Assembly: GCA_949825045.1 (NCBI GenBank)
Contig: OX463832.1
Location: 20,330,552-20,394,551 of the forward strand
DNA length: 64,000 bases
Origin: Argyresthia goedartella
Lineage: Eukaryota > Arthropoda > Insecta > Lepidoptera > Argyresthiidae
Direction: 5' to 3'
A model generated the notes under the pieces. It saw nothing but the letters and a program-made list of their open reading frames with translations, was not told where the DNA came from and searched no databases. Below are positions 31,253-41,790 of the stretch, in pieces; position 1 is the first letter of the stretch; each line of letters begins with the position of its first letter. The position numbers and the translations under genes were made by a program.

Positions 31253-34087
31253 GTGAATGGTCTGAGGACTAAGACTATGAATTTTTATAATAGTATCGCG
31301 GCATTTGACTATGACCTCATTTTAATCACAGAAACGAAACTGTGTGAGGGTTTTCTTAACGCGGAGATCGCGGATCCCAATCGCTATAACATATTCCGTC
31401 GCGACCGTGCATCTGCGACGGCCGGCGGTGGTGTAATGGCACTTAGCTCGCCCGCACTCAATGCGCGCGCTCGGCCTGAGTGGCATCGCGCCGACCACGA
31501 AAGTATATGGCTGACCGTGCCGGGCGGCGCAATTGCTTCCAAACATGATCTGCATATTTCCCTTGTATACTTACCTCCTGACGTAAACCTACCTGAACGC
31601 GTACAGTACTTTCTGAAGGGGCTGAGTGATATCACCCAGCAACACCCGGATGACCTGTATCTTATAGTAGGAGATTTTAATCTACCCTGCCTTAATTGGG
31701 ACACAAGTGCGCCACTATGCATGAGGACTGGTCCAGTCGCTCTTCAGAACTCTGCCACCAACCTAACATGCTTAATGAACTTCCTTGGTCTTACTCAACA
31801 CAACAGGCTGAAGAACTGCTGCGAAAACGTTTTGGATCTTGTCTACACCAATTTTCCATTAGACATACATCAGGCTCCGTCACCAGTTGTAGATGAAGAC
31901 CGTTTCCATACAACCCTTGTAATGGAAACCGCAGACATTGGCATAGTTGATATCCCCACCATTAACCAGCTCAGGTACCAATTCCGTAAAGGCAATTATG
32001 AAGACATGAACAATTATCTTTCCAAAATCGACTGGTCTAGCGTCGACTCTGGCTCGCTTGATGACGCGGTCTGCTTGTTGAACTCGCATATACATGATGC
32101 CATAGAAAAATACGTCCCTAAGAGAACAACAAGCAGCTCGCGTCAGTACCCAATCTGGTATAGTCGGTCACTGGTTGCCATTATCAGAGAGAAAAACAAA
32201 CTGCATAAGGTATGGAGAAAACATAGGAACCCCGTAGACTACAAGGCGTTCTCTCTCCTCCGTAGTAGGTGCAAACTCGCTCAACATAATTGTCACATAA
32301 GTTACATAAACCTGGTACAAGATAGCATAAAAAATAACCCGAAACTTTTCTGGTCGTACGTTAAAAATATGCGTAGAGAAGGCTCGGGTTATCCCAGTAA
32401 TATGACTCATGGCACGGTTGCCCTTCAAACCGAAAAAGACACTTGCAATGCCTTCAATGAGTACTTCGGTAGGATGTTTAGCGAACCCGCTGCAGTATAC
32501 CACAACACTAACCTCCTCGAACCAGCCCATCCCAGAGTTATAAGCGCGGTGCGAGTATCTACAGACAGCGTTTTCAAACTACTCAGCACCCTGGACAAAA
32601 GTAAAGGCCCTGGCAGCGACAAGATTCCTCCAATACTAATCGCCCGCTGTGCCAAGGTTCTCGCTGTACCACTTACAACCATCTTCAACAGGTCATTCTG
32701 TGAAGGTGTCTTTCCCAATCAGTGGAAATTTGCAAATATTGTGCCTGTACACAAAAAAGGTTCTAGGCTGCCTGTAGAACACTACAGGCCTATATCGATA
32801 CTCAACGCATTCAGCAAAATTATGGAGCGAGTGGTCCACGACCATATCTACGCCACTATTTCCAATAACATCCCTGGGGAACAGCATGGTTTTATGAGGT
32901 CTAAATCTACCACAACTAATCTGGCTACTTTTGTAGATGCGGTACTTAGGGACATGGATGGCGGTGGACAGGTGGACGCCATCTACACCGACTTTGAGAA
33001 GGCCTTCGACCGTGTTGACCATAACATACTTTTAAGGAAGTTAGAAAAACTAGGCATCCAGGGCGACCTCTTACGATGGACAAAATCTTATATCGCGAAC
33101 CGTTGTCAGGCTGTTGTGATTGGTGAACACATGTCTAATCGAATTACTATCCCGTCTGGAGTCCCACAAGGGTCAATATTGGGTCCCCTATTATATGTAG
33201 CCTATCTATACGATATAGGTGTGTGCTTCCACCACGCCAAATTCCTCCTGTATGCTGACGATAACAAAATATATAAGCAAATTAAGTCTACTCAAGATTG
33301 TGATCTGCTGCAGGAGGATTTGGATCGTCTGACACACTACTATGATATAAATAGAATTAATGTCAATGCCTCGAAATGCAACACCATCAGCTTCACAAGA
33401 AGAAACCAGCCCATTTCGCACAGCTATCATCTCAACAATATCCCTATTCCGAGAGTTCACTCCATACGCGACTTGGGGGTGATTCTTGATGATAAGCTGA
33501 CATTCGAGGAGCATGTAGAGGCAATAACTAGCAAAGCTTTTAGAAACTTAGGGTTTATTTTAAGAGTCACCAAACCTTTTTCAGACATGGGATGTGTTCG
33601 AATACTTTACTGTGCATATGTGAGAAGTGTCCTTGAATATTGCAGTACTTCTTGGAATCCACAGTATGGCGTCTACGTGGACAAAGTAGAACGCATTCAA
33701 AAGAAGTTTTTAAAACAACTTAACTTCCGTGACAGATTTTCAAGCGAAGGATACGAGAACTCTTGCCAACACCACGGTTTCGAGAGCCTCGAGAACCGTC
33801 GGAAGATGCTTGATATGATGCTCCTCTATAACGTCTGTCGCGGAGGTGTCGATTGCCCTGACCTCGTTAACTCATTACTTAAACTGGATGTACCGTCTAT
33901 TCGCACTCGCCACTCTGCAAACAAACTCTTCCATATTCCCTTCGCACGCACAAACTACGCAGCTAACTCAATCAGCTGCAGGCTGCCCCGCACTTACAAC
34001 AAGTACTTTGCCGACCCGGACATTTTTCATCTATCAAAGCCGCTCTTCAAAAAACGGATTATGTCGTTGCTTAAGGAACAAAGGTAA
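31253..34087 (+). CDS. LINE ORF2: endonuclease and reverse transcriptase, intact
   Basis: 944 codons from 31253 (GTG); the open frame actually extends upstream through FYQNVNGLR to a TAA near 31195. The first ATG after it (31277) would remove part of the endonuclease's first motif, so translation probably starts by reinitiation or at a non-ATG codon. Residues 1-230: EEP endonuclease (ITETKLCEG, VYLPPDV, VGDFNLPCLNWD, and a D-R-F-H block in place of SDH). Residues about 480-750: reverse transcriptase (YRPISILNAF, EQHGFMRSKST, YTDFEKAFDRVDH, SGVPQGSILGPLLY, LLYADDNK with the catalytic aspartates). The C-terminal part has LEYCSTSWNP, typical of jockey/CR1-like elements. No RNase H recognised. 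All catalytic blocks are intact, so activity in the recent past is likely. Confidence 0.9.
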   Translation: MNGLRTKTMNFYNSIAAFDYDLILITETKLCEGFLNAEIADPNRYNIFRRDRASATAGGGVMALSSPALNARARPEWHRADHESIWLTVPGGAIASKHDLHISLVYLPPDVNLPERVQYFLKGLSDITQQHPDDLYLIVGDFNLPCLNWDTSAPLCMRTGPVALQNSATNLTCLMNFLGLTQHNRLKNCCENVLDLVYTNFPLDIHQAPSPVVDEDRFHTTLVMETADIGIVDIPTINQLRYQFRKGNYEDMNNYLSKIDWSSVDSGSLDDAVCLLNSHIHDAIEKYVPKRTTSSSRQYPIWYSRSLVAIIREKNKLHKVWRKHRNPVDYKAFSLLRSRCKLAQHNCHISYINLVQDSIKNNPKLFWSYVKNMRREGSGYPSNMTHGTVALQTEKDTCNAFNEYFGRMFSEPAAVYHNTNLLEPAHPRVISAVRVSTDSVFKLLSTLDKSKGPGSDKIPPILIARCAKVLAVPLTTIFNRSFCEGVFPNQWKFANIVPVHKKGSRLPVEHYRPISILNAFSKIMERVVHDHIYATISNNIPGEQHGFMRSKSTTTNLATFVDAVLRDMDGGGQVDAIYTDFEKAFDRVDHNILLRKLEKLGIQGDLLRWTKSYIANRCQAVVIGEHMSNRITIPSGVPQGSILGPLLYVAYLYDIGVCFHHAKFLLYADDNKIYKQIKSTQDCDLLQEDLDRLTHYYDINRINVNASKCNTISFTRRNQPISHSYHLNNIPIPRVHSIRDLGVILDDKLTFEEHVEAITSKAFRNLGFILRVTKPFSDMGCVRILYCAYVRSVLEYCSTSWNPQYGVYVDKVERIQKKFLKQLNFRDRFSSEGYENSCQHHGFESLENRRKMLDMMLLYNVCRGGVDCPDLVNSLLKLDVPSIRTRHSANKLFHIPFARTNYAANSISCRLPRTYNKYFADPDIFHLSKPLFKKRIMSLLKEQR

Positions 34088-34366
34088 GCCTGCCTTCTGT
34101 TCCTGCATAATCATTTAAATTCTCTCTCTCTCTCTACCATACACACACTCACATACACATAGTCCCATATACACAAACTCACTCACATAACCACAATAAT
34201 GTAATTTTGATGTAAGTTAATTTAATTTCATTTTTCTTTTTAATGTAAACTGTATGCTTTCTATCATACCTGCTTAGTCTTAAATAATGAGAGTTTGTAA
34301 TTGGCCAAAGATAAGTTTACCTTTTTGTCTTATTTGTATCGTATGTGCTGTAAACTCTGTAATTAG

Positions 34367-34401
<35 letters not shown>

Positions 34402-34402
34402 A

Positions 34403-34483
34403 GAGATCGTCAATTTCACAGCGGACTGAGTGAGCCTCTTGCATGTTATCTATGTCCTCTATAGCATTATTTGTGTTATCCAT
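34403..34483 (-). pseudogene. Displaced ORF1 start of the minus-strand LINE
   Basis: An ATG at 34483 opens MDNTNNAIEDIDNMQEAHSV and then RCEIDDL, running straight into the (AAAT)n tail of the plus-strand LINE, where the frame turns into a meaningless FIYL repeat. The acidic N-terminus suits an ORF1 protein and the position fits an ORF1 split by the insertion. This is inference from geometry, since the other part (about 29519-29660) is short. Confidence 0.5.
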
Positions 34484-34705
34484 TTATGTATAGAAAGAAT
34501 CCAAAGGTGTACCATAGTGACTTTACAGCTGATTTTCTAATAATAATGTAGATATATGTTATGTACCTATTGATTTTTATTATATAATTATAAACTGGCA
34601 GTCCTGAAATACTCGTGTGTGTAAGTGAAGTAAGAGTTATGTATACTATAGTGTGTTTGGTGTCATGTGTCTGTGGTGGCTCCTGCTGTGTTCCTATAAT
34701 CTCAG

Positions 34706-34770
34706 CTAAGAAATACGCAACTGGGGCGGTGCATTCCGTGCGTAGCAGCGACCAGTACAGACCGCGGGAC
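34706..34770 (+). CDS. Candidate penultimate exon, unidentified gene
   Basis: Acceptor AATCTCAG|CTAAGA, donor GGGAC|GTAAGA (strong consensus); 65 nt. Read as xKKYATGAVHSVRSSDQYRP then RD, it ends in phase 0, matching the phase of the next exon at 34924. GC-rich compared with its surroundings. No domain recognised, and upstream exons are not identified; they would have to lie beyond the nested LINEs. Exon calling is by splice signals and phase only. Confidence 0.45.
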
Positions 34771-34923
34771 GTAAGAGGCGGCGGCGTGCGGGTGACATGC
34801 CGCCGCTCGCGCACGTGCAGTTGTGTACCGATCGCTGCCATCACAGGACCCGTGCAGCCCTGTCTCATACCAGTCATTCGTCTCCTACTCGCTTTATTGT
34901 ATGTTTTTATTATTGTTTTGCAG

Positions 34924-34974
34924 GAGTTGCAGGACCCACCTGTGTTTGTGCACGTGAACTTGTACAAGATGTAA
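34924..34974 (+). CDS. Candidate terminal exon (copy 1), unidentified gene
   Basis: Pyrimidine-rich tract and acceptor TTGTTTTGCAG|GAGTTG, then ELQDPPVFVHVNLYKM and a TAA stop at 34972-34974. In phase with the exon at 34706 across a 153-bp intron. The same exon with the same acceptor is repeated in every 7.5-kb unit (42445, 49965, 57485). The peptide looks like a real protein C-terminus, but I do not recognise the family. Confidence 0.5.
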   Translation, partial: ELQDPPVFVHVNLYKM

Positions 34975-35057
34975 TTAGTTAGCAGAATAGACCACAGTAA
35001 TATCATGAGTAGAACACAACAACAACCTATAACAATACACAGTCGGAGTTCGGTTAG

Positions 35058-35915
35058 TCACTTGTTCATGAGACGTTGAACCTGCTCCTCACTAGTGATA
35101 GTAATAAACGGTGAAACTTCATTCCTTCTGATATTCACTTTACCATAGGCAGTCCAACAGAATTTGTAGCCCCGAGATTTGGCGAGATCCCGAGCTAGGA
35201 AATATAGTCGCGCGGCCTTAGGTGTAAGTTGCTCAGCAATAAAGACTGGTTCGTCAGGTTTTTCAAGTATTCCTAGGTGCTTCGCACATAGCTTTGCCGT
35301 TTTGTTTTTGATGTTATATCTCTTTGTGGCGGTTAGTATATCCTTTTTCATTATGCTTGACTGTAGCTCCACTATCACAGTTTTGTTGTGTTCCTTCTTT
35401 TTCACTCGAAATATATCTCTTACGTCCGTCTTGGAAAATTGTTCAATACCAATAGTCTTAGAGAGTTCCTCTGTCATTTTTATCAGGTCGTCCTGCGTCT
35501 CATCTTTTTTGTAAGGGATGGTTCTCAATTCAATGCAGGTTTTTCTATTTTGCCTGTGTAAATCCTCAAGTTTATCCTCCAACAATGCAATGTATTCCCG
35601 ATCTTTCTTTTTGTCAGCTTCCATTACATCAAGTTTCTTTTTGAGATCATCATTTTGCTCACTTAGATGCGTTAAAGAGTTTTTAAAATCAGTAATGGAT
35701 TGACAGATTTCCTTAGAGATTCCTGATTCCTGGTCTTGCTTCGTAATGAAAGATTGAATCATGGCCCTTATATCTTCCTTAAATTCATCATAGTCATTAT
35801 CCTCATTTCTCTTTCTTTTTAATCGGGTTGCCACATATGTAGGCGCGGTTACTTCTTGTTGGCCTATTGTAGAAATGTCTGATTCCGAGAGAGACTTATT
35901 CAGTGTAGTTTCCAT
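35058..35915 (-). CDS. LINE ORF1 protein (copy 1), inverted
   Basis: 285 residues from the ATG at 35915 (METTLNKSLSESDISTIG); the frame is open a further 15 codons upstream without another ATG. Residues about 30-150 are charged with a long coiled coil (LSEQNDDLKKKLDVMEADKK). Residues about 150-285 resemble the L1-ORF1-type RNA-binding domain (CIELRTIPYKKDETQDDL, DIFRVKK, KTVIVEL, ARLYFLARDLAKSRGYKFCW). Such proteins bind the element's RNA. It is on the strand opposite to the ORF2 that starts about 100 bp away, head to head. The frame is undamaged, unlike ORF2. Confidence 0.85.
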   Translation of the reverse strand: METTLNKSLSESDISTIGQQEVTAPTYVATRLKRKRNEDNDYDEFKEDIRAMIQSFITKQDQESGISKEICQSITDFKNSLTHLSEQNDDLKKKLDVMEADKKKDREYIALLEDKLEDLHRQNRKTCIELRTIPYKKDETQDDLIKMTEELSKTIGIEQFSKTDVRDIFRVKKKEHNKTVIVELQSSIMKKDILTATKRYNIKNKTAKLCAKHLGILEKPDEPVFIAEQLTPKAARLYFLARDLAKSRGYKFCWTAYGKVNIRRNEVSPFITITSEEQVQRLMNK

Positions 35916-36066
35916 TTTAGTTTTGCCAAAAAGCGTGTGATAAAAAGATGATCGTGTCAAATGCGAGTGGAGTGTCTTAAATAAGTCAAAAAAGTCTAAT
36001 AATATCCCAATATTAAATAATATTCAGACAAAGGGTAAGCCCCACTTAAATATTACCCATCAAAAC

Positions 36067-38899
36067 ATGCAGGGGCTGCCTGGCAAAGAACTTGTATTAG
36101 AATTATTTCTTAATAATTCGGACACTGATGTTATTTGTAATACAGAACATTGGCTAAAGGAAAATATGATGTCTTTTAACATAAATAATTACAAAATTGT
36201 CAGTTGTTACAATAGAAAGACTGCTGATAGAGGTGGTTCTTTAATCTTAGTAAAAAATCATATTAAGGTCAAACAACGGAAAGATATACTTACACTTACT
36301 GTGGAAAGACAAATAGAGGTATCTTGTGTTGAGTTGGATAGCCATATTATTGTTTGTGTCTACAGACCTCCGAGAGATGAAAAAGGCCATGGCAATTTTG
36401 AAATATTCGAGAAAATTATGGAGGACGCCCTCATTAAACTTTGTAATAACAGAAAAAAGTTAATTATTTGTGGCGATCTTAATGTAGATCTGCTTGTAGA
36501 TACAACACTGAAGCGACGATTAATAACTCTGTTCAAATCATTTAATTTATGTAATGTATTTCTAGAGCCGACTAGAATTACACTTACCAGCCAAACTTGC
36601 TTAGATAACGTTTTTTGTGACTGTGCATTCACAAGTAAAAATGTAATTAACTGTTTACCATCCGATCACAGTGGTCAAACAGTTTCATTCCAAATTACTA
36701 GTGAAAATAAGACTGATCCATCATTTTATAGGCCTATTACATCCCATAGACTAGAGATGTATATGAAAAACTTAGATATGGGTTTGCCAGTACCGGATTT
36801 TGATGAACAGAACCCGAACAAAATCTATTCTGACTTCTTCAACATTATTCAAACAGAATTCAATACAGTTTTTAAATTAAAGAAAGTCAGTGCCAACAAC
36901 GGTAAATCTAAATTTAATGACTGGGCAACATTTGAAATTCGTAAAAGTAGAGCTATCTTGTATGATCTTTATGAACAAAAAACCTATAACTTTGATATAA
37001 AATTTCATGACTATGTTTAAAAATATTCCAAAACTATTCAAGTTGGTTTGTAGAACTGCAAAAACTTTACACATAAATAGAAAAACTACAAAATTCTAAT
37101 AATAGAATGAAAACGGTTTGGCAAATCATAAACCATGAAACTGGCAAAGTTATACCAAGGGATAATGATTTCTGCTTAAAGATAGGTGATGATGTTGTTA
37201 AATCCAACTGAGGTAGCTCGAGCTTTTGAAACATTCTTCACCAATGCACCCTTACTCACAACAGAGCGTCTAAATTCATCTCCATATGAAGCAGAGGTTT
37301 TGTTAAAAAACAGCACTAGCATCAGTAACGTAGATTTTAAATTTTATCATGTATGTCCCCAGGATATTGTCAAAACGTATAGATTACTTAACTTAAAAAT
37401 ACTGAAGACCTGTGGGGTATGTCAGTCAAAGTCATTGGTTCAATAATACTTGTTATAGCCCCACACCTAGCTTATATATTTAATAAATGTGTTGATGATG
37501 GAGCTTTCCCAGACCTCATGAAACACAGTAAACTTATACCTCTGTTCAAGTCGGGAGACAATGGTGATCCGTCAAATTTCAGACTAATATCGGTTCTTCC
37601 AGCACTAAGTAATTTTTTTTTAAAGATTATACTCAATCAAATGCTCTCACACTTCAACCGTACAAAACAACTCCACGCCAAGCAATACGGTTTCACTAGG
37701 GGTAAATCGACTACGGATGCAGGTATTACCCTTATATCTCATATTTATTCTGCATGGGAAGCCGCACAGGATGCTATCGGTGTTTTTTGCGATCTGTCGA
37801 AGGCATTTGATTGTGTTGATCATGACACGTTACTAATGAAATGAAATAATTACGGAGTTAGAAATAAAGCGTTGGATCTACTAAGATCATACCTAAGCAA
37901 TAGAATTCAAAAGGCAGAAGTCAACGGCGTTAAATCTGATGGATCGGGGGTAAAAATTGGCGTTCCACAAGGTTCCATATTAGGCCCTTTCTTATTCCTG
38001 GTATATATTAACGATCTGCCTTTTATGGTGGAGAAATTGACTAACATAGTGTTGTTTGCTGATGATACTTCACTGGTCTTCAAAATTGAAAGACAAAAAG
38101 AAGATTTTGATGATGTCGATAGAGTATTATCTTTAACCTTGAATTGGTTCACAGTTAACAATTTATTGTTAAATGCTGGTAAAACCAAATGTATCAAATT
38201 CTCACTTCCAAATGTCAGGCAAGTTGGGACCAGTTTAGTGTTGGACAGCGATACGTTAGAATTAGTAAATGACAAGAAGTTTGTTGGAATAACCATTGAT
38301 AACAAATTGCAGTGGGGACCCCACATAGAAAAATTGGCTGGTAAATTAAGTTCTGCGGCTTACGCTGTTAGGAACATCAGACAAAACACGGATGTGGCTA
38401 CATCTAGGCTAGTATATTTTAGTTACTTTCATAGTGTCATGTCCTATGGTATATTGTTGTGGGGGAAAGCAGCGGATATTCAAACTATTTTTATTTTACA
38501 GAAAAGAGCTATTCGAGCAATTTATAATTTAAAACACACAGACTCCTTAAGACAGCTTTTTAAAGAAATTGACATACTAACTGTAGCTAGTCAATTTATT
38601 TTCGAAAATATAATTACATACGCAAGAACCTCACAAAATTTCCCAAACTTAGCGATAGCTGTAACGTTAACCTAAGAAATAATCACAGACTACTTGCGCC
38701 CCGGTTTAGACTCGCGAAGGTTAGCAATTCTTTCAATGTTAAAGCGACTTTGTCGAAAAAGGGATATTACAATGTTCAACATTACTTAAATGATGGGTCT
38801 TTAATCTGGCTCAACATAGACCTTGCTGTTAATAATTTTTTAATTATTTATTCCTGCTTATTAATTATGATAATGACAAAATATTATATTTTGTATTAG
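36067..38899 (+). pseudogene. LINE ORF2 (copy 1), endonuclease intact, RT broken
   Basis: The EEP endonuclease 36067-37020 keeps THQNMQG, CNTEHW, CVYRPPR, CGDLNVDLL and LPSDHSG. The linker and reverse transcriptase that follow are split by frameshifts near 37015, 37185, 37400 and 38660, in-frame stops near 37100, and a TGA at 37842-37844. Reverse transcriptase blocks are still legible: SNFRLISVLPAL, QYGFTRGKSTTDA, DLSKAFDCVDHDT, GVPQGSILGPFLF, FADDTSLVF. The frame is open upstream of the first ATG across the ORF1 junction. Copy 1 differs from the others at an E/G codon near 36932, a C/F codon near 37488 and an N/I codon near 37610. The element ends near 39058 at AATAAA (39035) and a CATTTGG repeat. 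Confidence 0.88.
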
Positions 38900-39059
38900 T
38901 TAAGCATAAGCAATTTTTAAAGAGATCTAAAAATAAATCTGTGGGAGTTTCTACGCCCTGCTTCTCCCACAGTGGTCCAATGTAGAGAAGTGGCAAAAAA
39001 TGACGATTGCTAAGTATATGTAAATATCTACAGTAATAAAGACATTTGGCATTTGGAAT

Positions 39060-40997
39060 TGGTATATAACAAGATACTCTGTGCTCAATACTGACGACGG
39101 CGGAGGCGCGCCCCGAGCCCTTACGTCAAATTCAATAATATGGAACACGAAAACAAATTCGAATCCGGCGTGCCGTGCGTGCCGAATGTCAATTTTTTAT
39201 GAGGGTTTACGGCTCTGTGAACCTTTTAAGCCTGCGAACAAAGAGTAATATAAGTATAATGTCACCTTCTCTTCACCTGTTACTCTCGTTCCCCCTATAT
39301 CGTACCCAAAATCCCCCCAAAATTCAAGGTTTCGAGAGAAAACCCCCAAAAAAAGTAAAATATTAGTTTATTAGTTACATACAATTTCAGCAATGGCTTC
39401 TATAACTGGATCAGCATTTTCACCAGCTTCGCTCCATACTTTTTTCGGAGCATAATATGTTTAGCATCATCAGACTTGGTTTAAAAATTTAGACATCCTT
39501 CTGTAAATTGGTATCTTATCCCCGAATAGATTCCGCAGTTTTAATAGCATTTGATAATAGCTACCTGAGAAAAGGTTCTTTACACAACTGCATTAGAAAA
39601 TGGCAACGACAAAAGTCCTAATGCCAATTTGCTAATACGTAGGTACATATCTTCTATCACCAACTGCATTTGTGAAATTATAAACTTCAACCCAGAACTC
39701 TTCAGTGTGCTGCGTGGATTTCCAAGTCGTACGATGCAAAGCATTCCATTCTTGGATCACTGTGTCGACATACATCACTGCAGATATTCTTAAAAGAAGA
39801 TTTGTTATATCAGGTTTTAACTGAGATGTTACCATACCGTTGTTACCATGACCGCTTTTTCCAGTTGCGCTGGAGGTATTAAAATGGATAAATAGGTCAA
39901 TAATAAATTATAGATTTATTTTAACAACTTTAATGGGTCTGCATCAGTTGCTTGAAACACTTTATTTGCCACAGTTAAATAGGTTTGAAATAAGTCCCAA
40001 GAAAAGTCATGTAACCAATTTTTCTTACTTTTGAGAATTGTGCTCTATTGGTCCGCAGTGTATTTATTTATTATTAATGTTAATTTGAACAGCATAACGA
40101 AAACTGTTCCAAATCGCTGCACAAATTGCATAAAGACATATCAATTATTTTTATATAAATACATATGTACAAAGTATCACTCGTATAACAATAACACTAT
40201 ACGATGGATAATTTGAACAATATTAATAAAAATAATAATTTTAATAATTTATCATTAACAAATCAAGACAAAACATCACATTAATATTCTGAAACCAGAC
40301 GAGAGCCCTAAAGTAAGGGTCTTTAAGGGGTTGAGGGATGTTTTTTAAAGCCTGAAACACGTATTTTCTAATTTGTGATATACTATAATAAGAAGTCTGT
40401 GAACTTGTATAATTTTCAGATCTCTAGCATGAAATTATGTTTGTATGGGAAAACGTATACAAACTTATATCCCCTAATTTAATAGGTGGGAGGTGATTTA
40501 CTTAGTCCTGAAATAGGTATTTCATTATTTATAACAAGGAGTCCCTATATACATTTTCAGACCTCTCGCATCAAAATTTGCGGATTATATTCCGGCACTG
40601 TGCCTCAATCGACTCTAATAAAACTATGGTTTGCTAGAATAAATAGCTTTTTAGAGATAATCTCGCCTTTGTACAACATTTGTCAAGTGAACTAAAGAAA
40701 TAACGAAATTAATAAAACCAGTTTTATAACAAATTCAAAGACTTTATTCCTAAAATCACAAATGGTATAAAAATAGGAGAGATATTCTAAAGATTTACTT
40801 AAACATCAACAATCATCAAAATGTGTGGACACAAACACAACACAGTACGTTATGTTAATCATCAGGGAATTTTTATCCGAATCCCATCCAAATTGATAAA
40901 TTAATAATTCACTGAGTTAAAACTTTTAAAAATAACTTCAAGCCCTGTGTCTTCCACCCCGGTTGGGATGCGAATGTCGAATTATACACGAAAATGA
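39060..40997. other. Non-coding AT-rich part of the macrosatellite unit
   Basis: No gene is supported in this stretch of the unit (nor at its equivalents in copies 2-4). Short frames of 60-70 codons are not family members I know. Around 40317-40570 a degenerate direct repeat is visible (GCCTGAAACACGTATTTTCT versus GTCCTGAAATAGGTATTTCA, each followed later by ATTTTCAGA-C/T-CTCT-GCAT). Confidence 0.5.
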
Positions 40998-41130
40998 GGC
41001 GGGGGACAGGAATGCACGGCCCAGTAATGCCCGGCCCCGGAATGCCCGACCCCAAATCGTGGGATTTGGGACGCCAATTCCGGGGCCGGACATTCCTGGG
41101 CCGGACAATACTGGGCCGGGCATTACAGGG
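40998..41130. repeat. GC-rich palindromic repeat patch (copy 1)
   Basis: Within AT-rich DNA, variants of GGGCCGGGCATTAC and GGGCCGGACATTCC occur several times in both orientations around a central CCCAAATCGTGGGATTTGGG, so the patch can fold as a long imperfect hairpin. Present in all copies (about 48518, 56038, 63558). Open frames across it (GPG/RPR-rich) are spurious. Confidence 0.75.
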
Positions 41131-41790
41131 ACTCAATGAGGCTACAAAATCGTGTCTTTTAATAGTAGTATAATATGAGTGGACTAGGCGATTAAGTCCA
41201 CATATATAAAACGACATAAACTAATATACGGTGCTATAGCCAGAGTTCATCATGATCGAAAATATCACTGGAAATTCACAGGAATACGCAATTTGATTAC
41301 ATGGATGATATCATAATTCCAGTATTTTTTATTATTTAGAAACCAAACTACTAGACCGAATTCTAATATTCAAAAAATGGGAACGAACTGAAGGTCTTTT
41401 GAATAGGTACATAAAATATTTTTTTCACATCGGACCATAAACAATAAGTTGATACGATTTTCGAGGTAACGAACATTAAAAAAATACAACTGAATGAATT
41501 TAGAACCGCCTTCTTTTTTGAAGAAGGTTAAAGGTATCTGCAATGAGCGTATGAGATAAGGTGCCATTGACCAATCAGTAGCATCATCTCGTAATTGTGA
41601 AATCTAGGAATTTTAATCGGGTTTGAAACCATTACTAATCACAACATCGAATAAAAACAGCAAAGACGCCATAAAAGACTGCTCGTGTGAAATAGTCCCC
41701 CTTACATGCCGCCATCTTGCCCTCTGACTATGATCTGATGTCCGCTCGTAAAATCGGGTAAGCAGGCAAACTCCTCCCATATTATATCAT

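Larger units (their letters stand above)
29690..34402 (+). mobile_element. Non-LTR retrotransposon with both ORFs open
   Basis: A plus-strand LINE of about 4.7 kb with 5' UTR, ORF1 (29897-30895), a 357-bp spacer, ORF2 (31253-34087) and a 3' UTR ending in an (AAAT)n tail at 34367-34402. No stop or frameshift interrupts either ORF. It lies inside the minus-strand LINE, splitting that element's ORF1. The 5' boundary is uncertain (between about 29520 and 29896), and no target-site duplication of the right flank (GAGATCGTCAATTTC) was found on the left. Jockey/CR1-like by ORF content; clade unassigned. Confidence 0.85.

Noticed and set aside
34476..35006. 176-codon minus-strand frame
   Set aside because: Antisense to the candidate plus-strand exons, low-complexity hydrophobic C-terminus, no domain.
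37907..38326. 139-codon minus-strand frame antisense to the reverse transcriptase
   Set aside because: Shadow of the coding strand, present in every unit for that reason.
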